From Amycolatopsis echigonensis (GTDB lineage: Bacteria > Actinomycetota > Actinomycetes > Mycobacteriales > Pseudonocardiaceae), in contig NZ_JACJHR010000018.1 in NCBI RefSeq assembly GCF_014174495.1, forward strand, positions 62,001-126,000: DNA of 64,000 nucleotides, given 5' to 3'. Of this stretch, positions 39,765-48,470 are shown one piece after another (the first letter of the stretch is position 1; the number at the start of each line of letters is the position of its first letter). A program made the translations under genes and the position numbers. The notes beneath the pieces are model-generated. The model worked only from the letters and a program-made list of their open reading frames with translations. It did not search any database and was not told where the DNA came from.

Positions 39765-40361
39765 ATGGCCGTCGTTGCGCGCGGAAGCCGTTCACGCTGT
39801 TTGGCTCGGGACCACGGGGCCGCGCTGCGGTCGTTGCGGGCGGCGGCCGAGCAGTACGCCGCGCGGGGCTGGCCGGTGCTGCCGGGGCCGGTGTGCGACG
39901 GATTGACGAACTGGCATCCGGTCAGTTTCGAGCTGCTGGGCGGACGGGAGCCGACGGTGCCCCGGTCCGAGGCCACTGCCGACCTTCGGGTGGTTTCCGG
40001 ATGGTGGTCTGCGCATCGGCAGGCGATTCTCGCCCCGGTCGGCCAGCACTTCGGCGTCGTGCGCGCACCGGCGCACCTTGGCTGGCGGGTGCTCGCCGCG
40101 TTCGGCGGCGGTCGGCCGCTCGGTCCGATGGCGCTTTCGCCGCACGGGGCGTTCTTTTTCGTCGAGCCCGGCCTCCGCGGGGAGCATGCTCTGGCGTCCG
40201 GGGCGGAGGTAGTTCCACCGGGGGACCTCGTGGTGCTTCCGCCGAGCAGGGTCGTCTCCGGGGTGGTGCGGTGGCGCATCTCCCCGGTGGACCGCGACGC
40301 GCTGGGCGACGGTGCGGAGATTCTGGGCAAGCTCGCCGAACTTTCCCGCCAAACCGGGTAG
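39765..40361 (+). CDS. Primase/polymerase-like protein, catalytically degenerate
   Basis: 198 residues from ATG 39765, preceded by GGAAGGGA. It resembles the stand-alone N-terminal bifunctional DNA primase/polymerase family of actinobacteria: AAAEQYAARGWPVLPGP, then VVSGWWSAHRQAILAPVG and GDLVVLPPSRVVSG near the end. The acidic metal-binding pair expected in the central strand is replaced (FGVVRAPAHLGWRVLAAF), so catalysis seems doubtful. No helicase domain or mobile element is attached. It may be regulatory or a relic of a plasmid-type replication protein. Confidence 0.65.
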   Translation: MAVVARGSRSRCLARDHGAALRSLRAAAEQYAARGWPVLPGPVCDGLTNWHPVSFELLGGREPTVPRSEATADLRVVSGWWSAHRQAILAPVGQHFGVVRAPAHLGWRVLAAFGGGRPLGPMALSPHGAFFFVEPGLRGEHALASGAEVVPPGDLVVLPPSRVVSGVVRWRISPVDRDALGDGAEILGKLAELSRQTG

Positions 40362-40444
40362 TTTCGACGGCGGCGTACACCCTTCCCAGTGGCAACCCCG
40401 TGATGAGCGGGCGATCCCGTTAGCGGGCAAGGACAATCGTGGGC

Positions 40445-41386
40445 ATGCGCTCCTTACGCCGGGCCGGTGCCGCGCTCGCCGCCGTTCTCCTGTGCTTCGC
40501 CCACTGCCCGGCCGCGTCGGCGGCCAGCGCGCCTCAGCTCCTGCTGGGACAGGACTTTCCGGACCCCGACGTCGTCAAGACCGGCTCGGGATACTTCGCG
40601 TTCTCGACGACCACCGGCTCCGGGAAGATCCCGGTCGCGAGCGCGCCCGCGCCGGAGGGGCCGTGGCGGATCGCCGGCGACGCGCTCGCTTCCGTGCCGA
40701 AGTGGGCGAAGCCGGACGGCGGGTTCTGGGCGCCGGACGTCACCGAGGCGGCGGACGGAACCTTCGTGCTGTACTTCGCCGCCACCCGAGTCCCGAACGG
40801 GCCGATGTGCCTCGGCACGGCGACTTCCACGCAGCCGTCAGGCCCGTACCAGCCGGACGGCGACGAGCCGCTCGTGTGCGTGCCCGGGGACAAGGGCGAT
40901 ATCGATCCGCAGACGTTCCTCGACTCCGACGGCACCCGGTACCTGCTGTACAAGGGGAACGGCGCGGCCTCGGGCCCGCCGGCGGTGATCTGGTCGCAGA
41001 AGCTGAGCCCCGACGGCCGGACGCTTTCCGGCCCCCGCACGGAACTGCTGCGCGCCGACCTGCGCTCGGAGAAGAACGTGGTCGAGGCGCCCTCGATGGT
41101 GAAAACCCCGTCTCGCTACGTGCTCTTCTATTCCGCCGACACGTTCCAAAGTTCCGGTTACCACACCGGTTACGCCACTGCGCCGACCCTCGCGGGCACG
41201 TTCGTGAAGGCAGACGCCCCGTTTCTCTCGACCGAGCAGCTCGGCGGCGCCGTCGACGGGCCGGGCGGCGCCGACGTGGTCGACGGGAACGTCTACTTCC
41301 ACGGCTGGCTGGGCGGCGGACGCCAGGCCCGCGGCCTGTACCGGCTGCCGATCAGGTTCTCCGGCGATGTCCCCCAGCTCGGGTGA
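40445..41386 (+). CDS. Secreted glycoside hydrolase family 43-like enzyme
   Basis: 313 residues. A signal peptide (MRSLRRAGAALAAVLLCFA, then an AxA cleavage region near residue 26) predicts export. The five-bladed propeller carries DFPDPDVVKTGSGYFAFST near residue 37, GFWAPDVTEA near 98, DIDPQTFLDSDGTRYLLYKG near 155 and VEAPSMVK near 216. These provide the catalytic Asp, the auxiliary Asp and the Glu acid of GH43. Activity on arabinan or xylan side chains is likely. It starts at the ATG two codons after GTG 40439 and is convergent with the antiporter gene. Confidence 0.85.
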   Translation: MRSLRRAGAALAAVLLCFAHCPAASAASAPQLLLGQDFPDPDVVKTGSGYFAFSTTTGSGKIPVASAPAPEGPWRIAGDALASVPKWAKPDGGFWAPDVTEAADGTFVLYFAATRVPNGPMCLGTATSTQPSGPYQPDGDEPLVCVPGDKGDIDPQTFLDSDGTRYLLYKGNGAASGPPAVIWSQKLSPDGRTLSGPRTELLRADLRSEKNVVEAPSMVKTPSRYVLFYSADTFQSSGYHTGYATAPTLAGTFVKADAPFLSTEQLGGAVDGPGGADVVDGNVYFHGWLGGGRQARGLYRLPIRFSGDVPQLG

Positions 41387-41392
41387 CGGAGA

Positions 41393-42658
41393 CTACCCGG
41401 GCGGCGAGGGTTCCTCCGGGAGATGCCGGGGCAGATGCGCGCCCTGCTCCTCGACCCGGCGCATCACCGGGGCCGCCAGAATCCCGTGTATCAGCACCGA
41501 AAGCGCCACGGCCAGCGCGCCCACCCGCCACAGCCGACCGGCTCCTGGCAGATCAGCCTGGTGGAGCCCGTAGGCCAGGTAGTAGAGGGTTCCGATCCCG
41601 CGCACGCCGAAGAACGCGATGGCCAGCGCGGCGCGTCCGCGGGCCGGCGAACGGATGAGCGAACCGATCCCGGCGAGCGGCCGGACGACGAACACCGCGA
41701 CGGCCGCGAAGAGGATTTCGAGCGGGGTGACGCCGCGCAGCAGGCCGTCGCCGAGGACGAAGCCCAGCCCCAGCAGCGTGATGGCGACGAAGAGCCGTTC
41801 GAGCTGGCGGCCGAAGGTGTGCAGGACCTCGTGGTAGCCGTGCGAGCGTTCGCTGGTCCGCACGCACACCGCGGCGGTGAACACCGCGAGGAAACCGTTG
41901 CCGTGCAGCAGTTCCGCCACCGCGAACGGCAGAAAGGCCAGTGCCAGCAGGACCAGCCCGTCGGAGTACTCGGCCAGCCGGAAGCGCGACGACGGGATGC
42001 GGAAGAACGCCCACGCGAGCAGCCGGCCGACGGCGAGCCCGACCACCACGCCGATCGGCAGCGGCAGCAGCACGTCGGTGCCGACCGACACGTGCGGGCC
42101 GGCCAGCAGCAGCGCGACGAGGACGAACGGCATGGCGAGACCGTCGTTGAGGCCCGCTTCCGTGGTGAGGGTGAAGCGGATCTCGTTGTCCCGAGCCAGA
42201 TCCGGGTCCGCGCCGGGCGCCGGGACCCCGACGTCGCCGGCCAGCACGGGGTCGGTGGGGGAGAGCGCGGAACCCAGCAGCAGCGCGGCGGCGGGGGCGA
42301 GTCCGAGCCACCACCAGCCCAGCAGAGCGACGGCCGCGATCGACAGCGGCATCGCGACGAACAGCAGCCGCCACGGCGACATCCATTTGCGCAGCCCGAA
42401 CGGCCGGTCCACGGACAGGCCGGCGCCCGCGAGCGCGAGCACGATGCCGAGCTGGGTGAACGACTCCACGACGTTCGCGTGCTGGGCGGGGGAGGCCCAG
42501 TCGCCGAGGTAGGGCAGCGGCAGCAGGCCGAGCAGCAGCCCGGCGAGCAACATCACCAGCGGGGTCGAGAACGGGCGGTCGGCGACCAGTTTCGGCAGTA
42601 CGGCGGCGGCGAGCGCGAGGAGTCCGGCGACGCCGAACACGACCGGGAGAGATGGCAC
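41393..42658 (-). CDS. CPA1-family sodium/proton antiporter
   Basis: 421 residues with about twelve membrane spans, starting VPSLPVVFGVAGLLALAAAV. LGSALSPTDPVLAGDVGVP carries the conserved TDPVLA aspartate, and FTLTTEAGLNDGLAMPFVL contains the ND pair expected of proton-linked exchangers. FGVRGIGTLYYLAYGL near the end matches the last helices. It should export sodium or potassium in exchange for protons. GTG 42658 is one base beyond the clpC-like stop, so the two are probably co-transcribed, perhaps in a salt or general stress response. Confidence 0.9.
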   Translation of the reverse strand: MPSLPVVFGVAGLLALAAAVLPKLVADRPFSTPLVMLLAGLLLGLLPLPYLGDWASPAQHANVVESFTQLGIVLALAGAGLSVDRPFGLRKWMSPWRLLFVAMPLSIAAVALLGWWWLGLAPAAALLLGSALSPTDPVLAGDVGVPAPGADPDLARDNEIRFTLTTEAGLNDGLAMPFVLVALLLAGPHVSVGTDVLLPLPIGVVVGLAVGRLLAWAFFRIPSSRFRLAEYSDGLVLLALAFLPFAVAELLHGNGFLAVFTAAVCVRTSERSHGYHEVLHTFGRQLERLFVAITLLGLGFVLGDGLLRGVTPLEILFAAVAVFVVRPLAGIGSLIRSPARGRAALAIAFFGVRGIGTLYYLAYGLHQADLPGAGRLWRVGALAVALSVLIHGILAAPVMRRVEEQGAHLPRHLPEEPSPPG

Positions 42659-42659
42659 C

Positions 42660-45173
42660 TCAGGCGGCCGCCGACGTGTCGAAGCGGAGCCCCTCGTCGC
42701 CCGCGTCCACGCGCACGACGGTGCCCGGCGCGACGTCTCCGGCCAGCAGCCGGCTCGACAGCGGGTTGTCCACGTGCCGCTGGATCGCGCGCCGCAGCGG
42801 CCGCGCGCCGAACTGCGGTTCGTAGCCCAGCTCGCTGATCCGCCGCACCGCTTCCGGCGTGAACTCGACGGTGAGGCCCTGCGCGTGGGCACGCCGTTTC
42901 GTACGCTCCAGCAGCAGTTCCGTGATCCGGTCGAGCTGGTCTTCCTCCAGGCGGCGGAAGACGACGATCTCGTCGATCCGGTTGAGGAACTCCGGGCGGA
43001 ACGATTCGCGCAGCCGCCGCAGGAGGCGTTCGCGCAGCTGGTCGCCGTCCCCGTCGGCGGGCTGGACGAAGCCGAGCGCGCCGTGCGTCGAGCTGCCGAC
43101 CAGGTCGGAGCCCAGGTTGCTGGTCATGATGAGGACGGTGTTGGCGAAGTTGACCGTCCGGCCGCGGCCGTCGGTGAGACGGCCGTCGTCGAGGACCTGC
43201 AGCAGCACGTTGAACAGGTCCGGATGCGCCTTCTCGATCTCGTCGAGCAGCACGACGGAGTACGGGCGGCGCCGCACGGCCTCGGTGAGCTGCCCGGCGT
43301 CCTCGTAGCCGACGTATCCGGGCGGCGAACCGATCAGCCTGCTGACGGTGTGCCGCTCGGAGTACTCGCTCATGTCGATGCGCACCATGCTGTCCTGGTC
43401 GCCGAACAGCGCCTCGGCCAGCGCCCGCGCGAGTTCGGTCTTGCCGACGCCGGTCGGGCCGAGGAACAGGAAGCTGCCGAACGGCCGGTCGGGCTCGGCG
43501 AGCCCGGCGCGCGACCGGCGCACCGCCTCGGCGACCGCGCGCACGGCGTCGTCCTGGCCGATCACGCGCTCGTGGAGGTGCTCTTCCAGGCCGAGCAGGC
43601 GTTCCCGTTCGGTCTCGGTGAGCCGCGCGGCGGGCACGCCGGTCAGCCGGGAGACGACCTCGGCGATGTCCGCTTCGGTGACCTCCACCGGGCCGCCGGG
43701 CCGCTCGGCGGGTTGTTCGAGGCGTTTCCGCAGGTCGGCGGCCTCGTCGCGGAGCGAGGACGCGCGTTCGAAGTCCTCCTCGGCGACGGCCTGTTCCTTC
43801 TCGCGCTGCAGCTGGTCGAGCCGGCTCTGCAGCTCGCGCTGGCCGTCCGGCTTGGTCCGCGCGCGCAGCCGGACGCGGGCTCCGGCCTGGTCGATCAGGT
43901 CGATCGCCTTGTCCGGAAGGAAGCGCTCGGTCAGGTACCGGTCGGACAGGTCGACGGCCGCCCGCAGCGCGTCGTCGGTGTAGTGGACCTGGTGGTGGGC
44001 CTCGTAGCGGTCGCGGAGGCCGTGCAGGATCGACACGGCGTCCTCGACGGTCGGCTCGGGCACCAGGATCGGCTGGAACCGGCGTTCCAGCGCGGGATCG
44101 CGTTCGATCCCGGTCCGGTATTCGTCGAGCGTGGTCGCCCCGACGATGTGCAGCTCGCCGCGCGCGAGCGCGGGTTTGAGCATGTTCCCGGCGCCCTGGC
44201 CGCCGCTGCCCTCGGTCGCTCCGGCGCCGACGATGGTGTGCAGCTCGTCGACGAAGATGATCAGCTGGTCGCGGTGCTCGCGGATCTCCTTCAGCAGCGC
44301 GGACATCCGCTCCTCGAAATCGCCGCGGTAGCGCGTGCCGGCGACCATCGCCGTGAGGTCGAGCTGCACGACGTGGCGGCCGCTGAGGATGTCGGGCACG
44401 TCGTCGTCGGCGAGCCGCTGTGCCAGGCCCTCCACGATCGCGGTCTTGCCGACGCCCGCCTCGCCGATCAGCACGGGGTTGTTCTTGGTACGGCGCGAAA
44501 GCACCTCGACGGTCTGCTCGATCTCGTCGTCGCGGCCGATCACCGGGTCGATCCGGCCCTCGCGGGCGCGGGCGGTGAGGTCCTCGCCGTACTGGGCGAG
44601 CGTCGGGGTCTCCTGCAGCGGCGACGGCGGTGCGCCGGCCGGACTGTCCGCGGCGGAACCCTGCCGGAGCCGGTCGGCGGCGACGCCCTCTTCCCGCAGG
44701 ATGCGGCCCGCTTCGGACTCCTCGTTGGCGGCGAGCGCGGCCAGCAGGTGCTCGGGGCCGATGAACGGAGAGCCGAGGCCGCGGGCGAGCTGGTGGGCGT
44801 CGATCAGCGTGCGTTTCGCACCCGGGGCCAGCGCGGTCGCCGTGGTTTCGCCGGACGCGGCGTGGTCGCGTTCGATGCGCCCGGCGACCTCGGCCGGGTC
44901 GACCCCGGCGCGGGTCAGCGCCTGCGCGGTGGCCGGCAGCTGGGTCGCGGCCCACAGCAGGTGCTGCGTGTCGACGTGCCGCGCGCCCCACGCGCCCGCG
45001 CGGTTCGCCGCCTCCGCGACGAGCCCGCGGGCCTGGTCGGTGAGCAGGCGCGACACGTCGACCGAGTAGCCGCGCCGGCCGGGCGCGGCCTGGCCGAAGA
45101 ACTGCGCCAGGAACTGGTCGAACGGGCTGTTTCCCTGTCCGGGCGGGAAAAATCCGGTCATCGGAGCGCTCAC
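42660..45173 (-). CDS. ClpC-type AAA+ unfoldase, second paralogue
   Basis: 837 residues. After a Gly/Phe/Gln-rich start ([15 protein letters not shown]) come two Clp N repeats (residues 35-170). The first AAA+ module has GEAGVGKT and [14 protein letters not shown]. The UVR segment [20 protein letters not shown] marks ClpC, and the second AAA+ module has GPTGVGKT and [24 protein letters not shown] retains the LGF loop that docks to ClpP. The unusual N-terminus and SigB-like promoter (GTTT-N15-GGGTAA, 38 bp upstream) suggest a stress-specific paralogue of essential ClpC1. It is followed by the antiporter gene. Confidence 0.93.
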   Translation of the reverse strand: MSAPMTGFFPPGQGNSPFDQFLAQFFGQAAPGRRGYSVDVSRLLTDQARGLVAEAANRAGAWGARHVDTQHLLWAATQLPATAQALTRAGVDPAEVAGRIERDHAASGETTATALAPGAKRTLIDAHQLARGLGSPFIGPEHLLAALAANEESEAGRILREEGVAADRLRQGSAADSPAGAPPSPLQETPTLAQYGEDLTARAREGRIDPVIGRDDEIEQTVEVLSRRTKNNPVLIGEAGVGKTAIVEGLAQRLADDDVPDILSGRHVVQLDLTAMVAGTRYRGDFEERMSALLKEIREHRDQLIIFVDELHTIVGAGATEGSGGQGAGNMLKPALARGELHIVGATTLDEYRTGIERDPALERRFQPILVPEPTVEDAVSILHGLRDRYEAHHQVHYTDDALRAAVDLSDRYLTERFLPDKAIDLIDQAGARVRLRARTKPDGQRELQSRLDQLQREKEQAVAEEDFERASSLRDEAADLRKRLEQPAERPGGPVEVTEADIAEVVSRLTGVPAARLTETERERLLGLEEHLHERVIGQDDAVRAVAEAVRRSRAGLAEPDRPFGSFLFLGPTGVGKTELARALAEALFGDQDSMVRIDMSEYSERHTVSRLIGSPPGYVGYEDAGQLTEAVRRRPYSVVLLDEIEKAHPDLFNVLLQVLDDGRLTDGRGRTVNFANTVLIMTSNLGSDLVGSSTHGALGFVQPADGDGDQLRERLLRRLRESFRPEFLNRIDEIVVFRRLEEDQLDRITELLLERTKRRAHAQGLTVEFTPEAVRRISELGYEPQFGARPLRRAIQRHVDNPLSSRLLAGDVAPGTVVRVDAGDEGLRFDTSAAA

Positions 45174-45210
45174 ATCTCAGGACGGCTCGGAATCGGGGTC
45201 GGGAATCCGC

Positions 45211-45235
45211 TTACCCGCTGCCCGCCGCGGTAAAC
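45211..45235 (-). promoter_or_regulatory. SigB-like promoter of the clpC paralogue
   Basis: On the minus strand, GTTT (45235-45232), 15 bp and GGGTAA (45216-45211) match the actinobacterial stress-sigma consensus GTTT-N14/16-GGGTAW. It lies 38 bp before the start. Confidence 0.6.
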
Positions 45236-45257
45236 GGACGCCCGGCCCGCGCGCCGC

Positions 45258-45282
45258 GTCTAGCCGCGGCCCGGGCGGGTAA
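45258..45282 (+). promoter_or_regulatory. SigB-like promoter of the HesB-like gene
   Basis: GTCT-N15-GGGTAA ends 9 bp before ATG 45292, so the transcript would be leaderless or nearly so. It is divergent from the similar promoter at 45211-45235. Confidence 0.5.
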
Positions 45283-45291
45283 CCGGGCGCC

Positions 45292-45558
45292 ATGCTGAAA
45301 ATCGATCCCGACGCGGCCCGCACCATCCAGCGCCTCGCGACCGAACAGGGTGTCGCCCCGGAGGGCGGGCTGCGCATCACCGCCCGCCAAGGCTCCGCGG
45401 AGCTGTCGACCTCGGTCTCCGCGCTGGCCACGGAAACCGACACCGTGCTGACCGACGACGAGACCGGCGCCCGCGTGTTCCTCGACCAGGCCAGCTCCGA
45501 CGAGCTCGACGGCCGGGTCCTGGTCGTCGGCGACCGCGGAGTGTTCACCGTGCGCTGA
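45292..45558 (+). CDS. HesB/IscA-like small protein without cluster cysteines
   Basis: 88 residues. The pattern KIDPDAARTIQRLATEQG, GLRITAR and VFLDQASSDELDGRVLVVG follows the HesB/IscA fold. None of the three conserved Fe-S cysteines is present; the protein has no cysteine. It is therefore unlikely to carry an iron-sulfur cluster. Similar short proteins in actinobacteria have been annotated as HesB-like or adhesin. A SigB-like promoter lies just upstream. Its 3' end overlaps the convergent gene by 14 bp. Confidence 0.75.
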   Translation: MLKIDPDAARTIQRLATEQGVAPEGGLRITARQGSAELSTSVSALATETDTVLTDDETGARVFLDQASSDELDGRVLVVGDRGVFTVR

Positions 45559-45943
45559 AGCCCGGGAGGCCGGCGGCCCAGAGCAGGCAGTGCACCACCC
45601 CGGTGAGCCGCGGTTCCCGCACGGCCAGGCTGAGCTGCACTTCGAGGGCCTCGAAGTCGCCGTTCAGCTCCGCGAGCACCGCCCGCAACGCCGCCCGCAC
45701 CGCGGGCGGGAGGTCGTCCACGTCGGCGGCCCCCGCGTGCTCGTCGACCGCGACGGCCGTGAACACCGCGTCTTCGGGCTGCGGTCCGAACCGGTCCGTG
45801 ACCGCCGCGGCGCAGCGGTGCACCAGACCGCGCAGCACTCGCAGCCGCACGGGAAGGGAGTCGAGTTCGCCGAGCAGCCGGACCACCTCGTCGAGGTCGC
45901 CGGTGCGGGTCGCGAGGACGAGGTCGTCCGCGATGGGGGTCAT
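45545..45943 (-). CDS. Hypothetical helical protein with SigB-like promoter
   Basis: 132 residues, not recognised. MTPIADDLVLATRTGDLDEV is followed by leucine-rich helices (RLRVLRGLVHRCAAAV) and a DDLPPAVRAALRAVLAELNG stretch. It is acidic and soluble, with no motif. ATG 45943 is chosen because AGGAGGGA lies 4-6 bp upstream; a longer frame has no such site. A SigB-like promoter sits 32 bp upstream. It overlaps the convergent HesB-like gene by 14 bp. Confidence 0.65.
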   Translation of the reverse strand: MTPIADDLVLATRTGDLDEVVRLLGELDSLPVRLRVLRGLVHRCAAAVTDRFGPQPEDAVFTAVAVDEHAGAADVDDLPPAVRAALRAVLAELNGDFEALEVQLSLAVREPRLTGVVHCLLWAAGLPGFSAR

Positions 45944-45974
45944 GGGTCCCTCCTGCCTGCCGGGAACCGTTCGC

Positions 45975-45999
45975 TTACCCGGGCGGCGCGCCGTCAATC
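45975..45999 (-). promoter_or_regulatory. SigB-like promoter of the hypothetical gene at 45545-45943
   Basis: On the minus strand, GATT (45999-45996), 15 bp and GGGTAA (45980-45975). The same spacing and -10 box occur at 45211 and 45258. Confidence 0.5.
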
Positions 46000-46049
46000 A
46001 CGTTTCGCCCCTCCCGCGCCCGGGCACCCGGGCGACCGGAGGTGGTGGG

Positions 46050-46610
46050 ATGCCCTCGAAGGACCGGCTGGCCGAATACCGGGCCAAGCGCGACCCGCGC
46101 CGGACTCCCGAACCGAGCGGGGGCCGCGGGAACGCCGAACCGGTGTTCGTCGTCCAGCGGCACGACGCGAGCAGCCTGCACTTCGACTTCCGCCTGGAGA
46201 TCGGCGGCGTGCTCGTCTCGTGGTCGGTGCCGAAGGGCCCGTCGCTGAATCCCTCGGACCGGCGGCTCGCCGTCCGCACCGAGGACCACCCGCTCGACTA
46301 CGCCCGTTTCGAGGGCGCCATCCCCGCCGACGAGTACGGCGGCGGCACCGTGATCGTGTGGGACACCGGCACGTTCGACGTGCTCACCGACGAGTCCGCG
46401 GAACAAGCCCTCGAAGCCGGCCACCTCAAGGTCGGCCTGCACGGCGAGAAGCTGCGAGGCGCCTTTTCCCTGATCCGCCGCGACTCGTCTGGCCAGGAGC
46501 AGTGGCTGCTGATCAAAAAGAACGACGAGGGCGCCGACCGCCGGCGCAAACCCGCCAAAACGCAGCCCGAATCCGTGCTCACCGGCCGCACCAACCGGGA
46601 CCTCGAATGA
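46050..46610 (+). CDS. LigD-type 3'-phosphoesterase (PE) domain protein
   Basis: 186 residues, equivalent to the PE domain of bacterial LigD. FVVQRHDASSLHFDFRLEI has the histidine and aspartate of the active site. VLVSWSVPKGPSLNP, EDHPLDYARFEGAIP and EYGGGTVIVWDTG follow, ending in EQWLLIKKND. PE trims 3' ribonucleotides and phosphates before ligation in non-homologous end joining. GGAGG precedes ATG 46050. The stop overlaps the ligase start (ATGA). In mycobacteria this domain is fused to ligase and polymerase; here it is a separate gene. Confidence 0.92.
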   Translation: MPSKDRLAEYRAKRDPRRTPEPSGGRGNAEPVFVVQRHDASSLHFDFRLEIGGVLVSWSVPKGPSLNPSDRRLAVRTEDHPLDYARFEGAIPADEYGGGTVIVWDTGTFDVLTDESAEQALEAGHLKVGLHGEKLRGAFSLIRRDSSGQEQWLLIKKNDEGADRRRKPAKTQPESVLTGRTNRDLE

Positions 46611-47551
46611 CCGGGCCCGGCTGGCGCGAGCCGACCCTCGCCACGCTCACCGACCGCCGCTTCTCCGACGAGGGCTGGATCTACGAGCGCAAGCTCGACG
46701 GAGTGCGCGCCATCTGCGTGCGCGACAGCGGCACCCCCACGCTGTACTCCCGCAACCGCAAGGCGATGGACAACGCGTACCCGGAGATCGTGGAAGCCCT
46801 TGCCGCGCAAGGGGGACCGCGCTTCGTCGCGGACGGCGAGATCGTGGCCTTCGACGGCGACCAGACCAGTTTCGCCGCGCTCCAGCCGCGCATCCACCTC
46901 ACTGATCTGGAGCGCGCCCGCGCGACCGGCGTACGCGTGTACTACTACCTGTTCGACCTCCTGTACTACGACGATCAGGACACCACGCCGCTATCGCTGC
47001 GCCAGCGCAAGGCGATCCTGCGCGACGCCTTCGTCTTCGACGACCCGCTCCGCCTGTCGGCGCACCGCAACACCGAAGGGGAGAAGTACTTCGAGGAGGC
47101 GTGCCGTCGTGGCTGGGAGGGTGTGATCGCGAAACGCGCCGACGCGCCGTACCACCACGGCCGCTCGCCGGACTGGCTGAAGTTCAAATGCCAGCAGGGG
47201 CAGGAAATGGTGATCGGCGGGTTCACCGCCCCGCGGGGCAGCCGGCTCGGCTTCGGCGCGCTGCTGCTGGGCTACCACGAAAAGGGGCGGCTGCGGTACG
47301 CGGGCAAGGTCGGCACCGGCTTCGACCACCAGCTTCTGACCTCGCTGCACGCCGAATTGACCCGGCGCGAAACCGACCGCTCGCCGTTCGCCGATCCGGT
47401 GCGCGAGCCGGGTGCGCACTGGGTACGGCCCGAACTGGTCGCCCAGATCGGGTTTTCCGAGTGGACGCGCGACGGCCGGTTGCGCCATCCGCGGTTCACC
47501 GGCCTGCGCGAGGACAAGAAGCCGTCCGACGTGATCCGGGAGCACCCGTGA
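46607..47551 (+). CDS. LigD-type ATP-dependent DNA ligase domain protein
   Basis: 314 residues, a stand-alone ligase. IYERKLDGVRAI contains the adenylated lysine (Lys29, KxDG). VADGEIVAFDGDQTSFAALQ, GWEGVIAKRADAPYHHG and DWLKFKC are motifs III to V. An OB-fold region (GQEMVIGGFTAPRGSRLGFG) completes it. It seals nicks and double-strand ends in bacterial non-homologous end joining. It is coupled to PE (ATGA) and POL (GTGA) on either side. No Ku gene is in the window. Confidence 0.94.
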   Translation: MTGPGWREPTLATLTDRRFSDEGWIYERKLDGVRAICVRDSGTPTLYSRNRKAMDNAYPEIVEALAAQGGPRFVADGEIVAFDGDQTSFAALQPRIHLTDLERARATGVRVYYYLFDLLYYDDQDTTPLSLRQRKAILRDAFVFDDPLRLSAHRNTEGEKYFEEACRRGWEGVIAKRADAPYHHGRSPDWLKFKCQQGQEMVIGGFTAPRGSRLGFGALLLGYHEKGRLRYAGKVGTGFDHQLLTSLHAELTRRETDRSPFADPVREPGAHWVRPELVAQIGFSEWTRDGRLRHPRFTGLREDKKPSDVIREHP

Positions 47552-48411
47552 AGATTTCCCATCCCGACAAGGTTTTCTACCCCGACGACGGCCTCACCAA
47601 GGGCGACGTCGTCGAGCACTACCGCACGGTCGCGTCGGCGATGCTGCCGCACCTGCGCGGCCGGCCGCTTACGCTGCGGCGCTATCCGGACGGCATCGAG
47701 GCCGAGGGCTGGTTCCAGAAGCACCCGGGCGAGCACTTCCCGTCGTGGCTGCGCACCGAACGCGTGCCGCGGCGAGGCGGCGGCACCGACGAGTACGTCG
47801 TGTGCGACGACGAGGATTCGCTGCTGTACCTGGCCGATCAGGGCACGGTGGAGTTCCACGTCTGGCTGTCCACTGTGGACGCTCCGGAGAAGCCGGACCT
47901 GCTGGTGCTCGACCTGGACCCGCCGGACGGCACCGACGTCGCCGACCTGCGCACCGCGGCCCGCCGCGTCCGCGACCACTACGCCGACGCCGGACTCAGC
48001 GCGTACCTGCAGGCTACGGGCGGCCGCGGCTTCCACGTGGTGGCACCCCTCGACGCCACGGCCACCACGGACGTCGTCCTGGAACTCTCGCGAGCCTTGG
48101 CGGACCGCGTCGCGTCCGCCGATCCGGACCACCTGACCACCGCGCAGCGCAAGGACAAGCGCGGCGACCGCGTCTTCGTCGACGCGAACCGCAACGGCTA
48201 CGCCCAGACGTTCGTGGCCCCGTACTCCCTGCGCGCCCGCCCCGGAGCGGCCTCGGCGACCCCGCTGGACTGGTCGGAACTCGGCAAGGCCGAGCCGAAC
48301 GGCTGGGGTCCGGACAAGCTGCACCGGCGGCTGGCGCGCAAGGACGACCCGTGGCGGGGGATGGGGAACGACGCCGGGTCGGCGGAGAAGGCGCTGGAGA
48401 AGCTCAGCTGA
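47548..48411 (+). CDS. LigD-type primase-polymerase (POL) domain protein
   Basis: 287 residues of the archaeo-eukaryotic primase fold. VKISHPDKVFYPDDGLTKGD is the canonical N-terminus of LigD POL. LLVLDLDPPDGTD carries the metal-binding aspartates (Asp122, Asp124). TGGRGFHVVAPL holds the nucleotide-binding histidine, and YAQTFVAPYSLRARPGA follows. It fills gaps, preferring ribonucleotides, at broken ends. GTG 47548 overlaps the ligase stop. Together the three genes form a complete but split LigD. A strong terminator follows. Confidence 0.94.
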   Translation: MKISHPDKVFYPDDGLTKGDVVEHYRTVASAMLPHLRGRPLTLRRYPDGIEAEGWFQKHPGEHFPSWLRTERVPRRGGGTDEYVVCDDEDSLLYLADQGTVEFHVWLSTVDAPEKPDLLVLDLDPPDGTDVADLRTAARRVRDHYADAGLSAYLQATGGRGFHVVAPLDATATTDVVLELSRALADRVASADPDHLTTAQRKDKRGDRVFVDANRNGYAQTFVAPYSLRARPGAASATPLDWSELGKAEPNGWGPDKLHRRLARKDDPWRGMGNDAGSAEKALEKLS

Positions 48412-48421
48412 GCCGCGCGGC

Positions 48422-48459
48422 CCGCGCCGGAGGGGTGCGCACGGACCCCTCCGGCGCGG
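48422..48459. terminator. Bidirectional terminator between LigD-POL and protease genes
   Basis: CCGCGCCGGAGGGGT (48422-48436) and ACCCCTCCGGCGCGG (48445-48459) form a perfect 15-bp stem with an 8-nt loop, between two convergent genes. Confidence 0.85.
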
Positions 48460-48470
48460 AACCGTGCCCA

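Noticed and set aside
45292..45558. Fe-S carrier of the IscA type
   Set aside because: The fold pattern fits but the protein contains no cysteine, so cluster binding is not supported.
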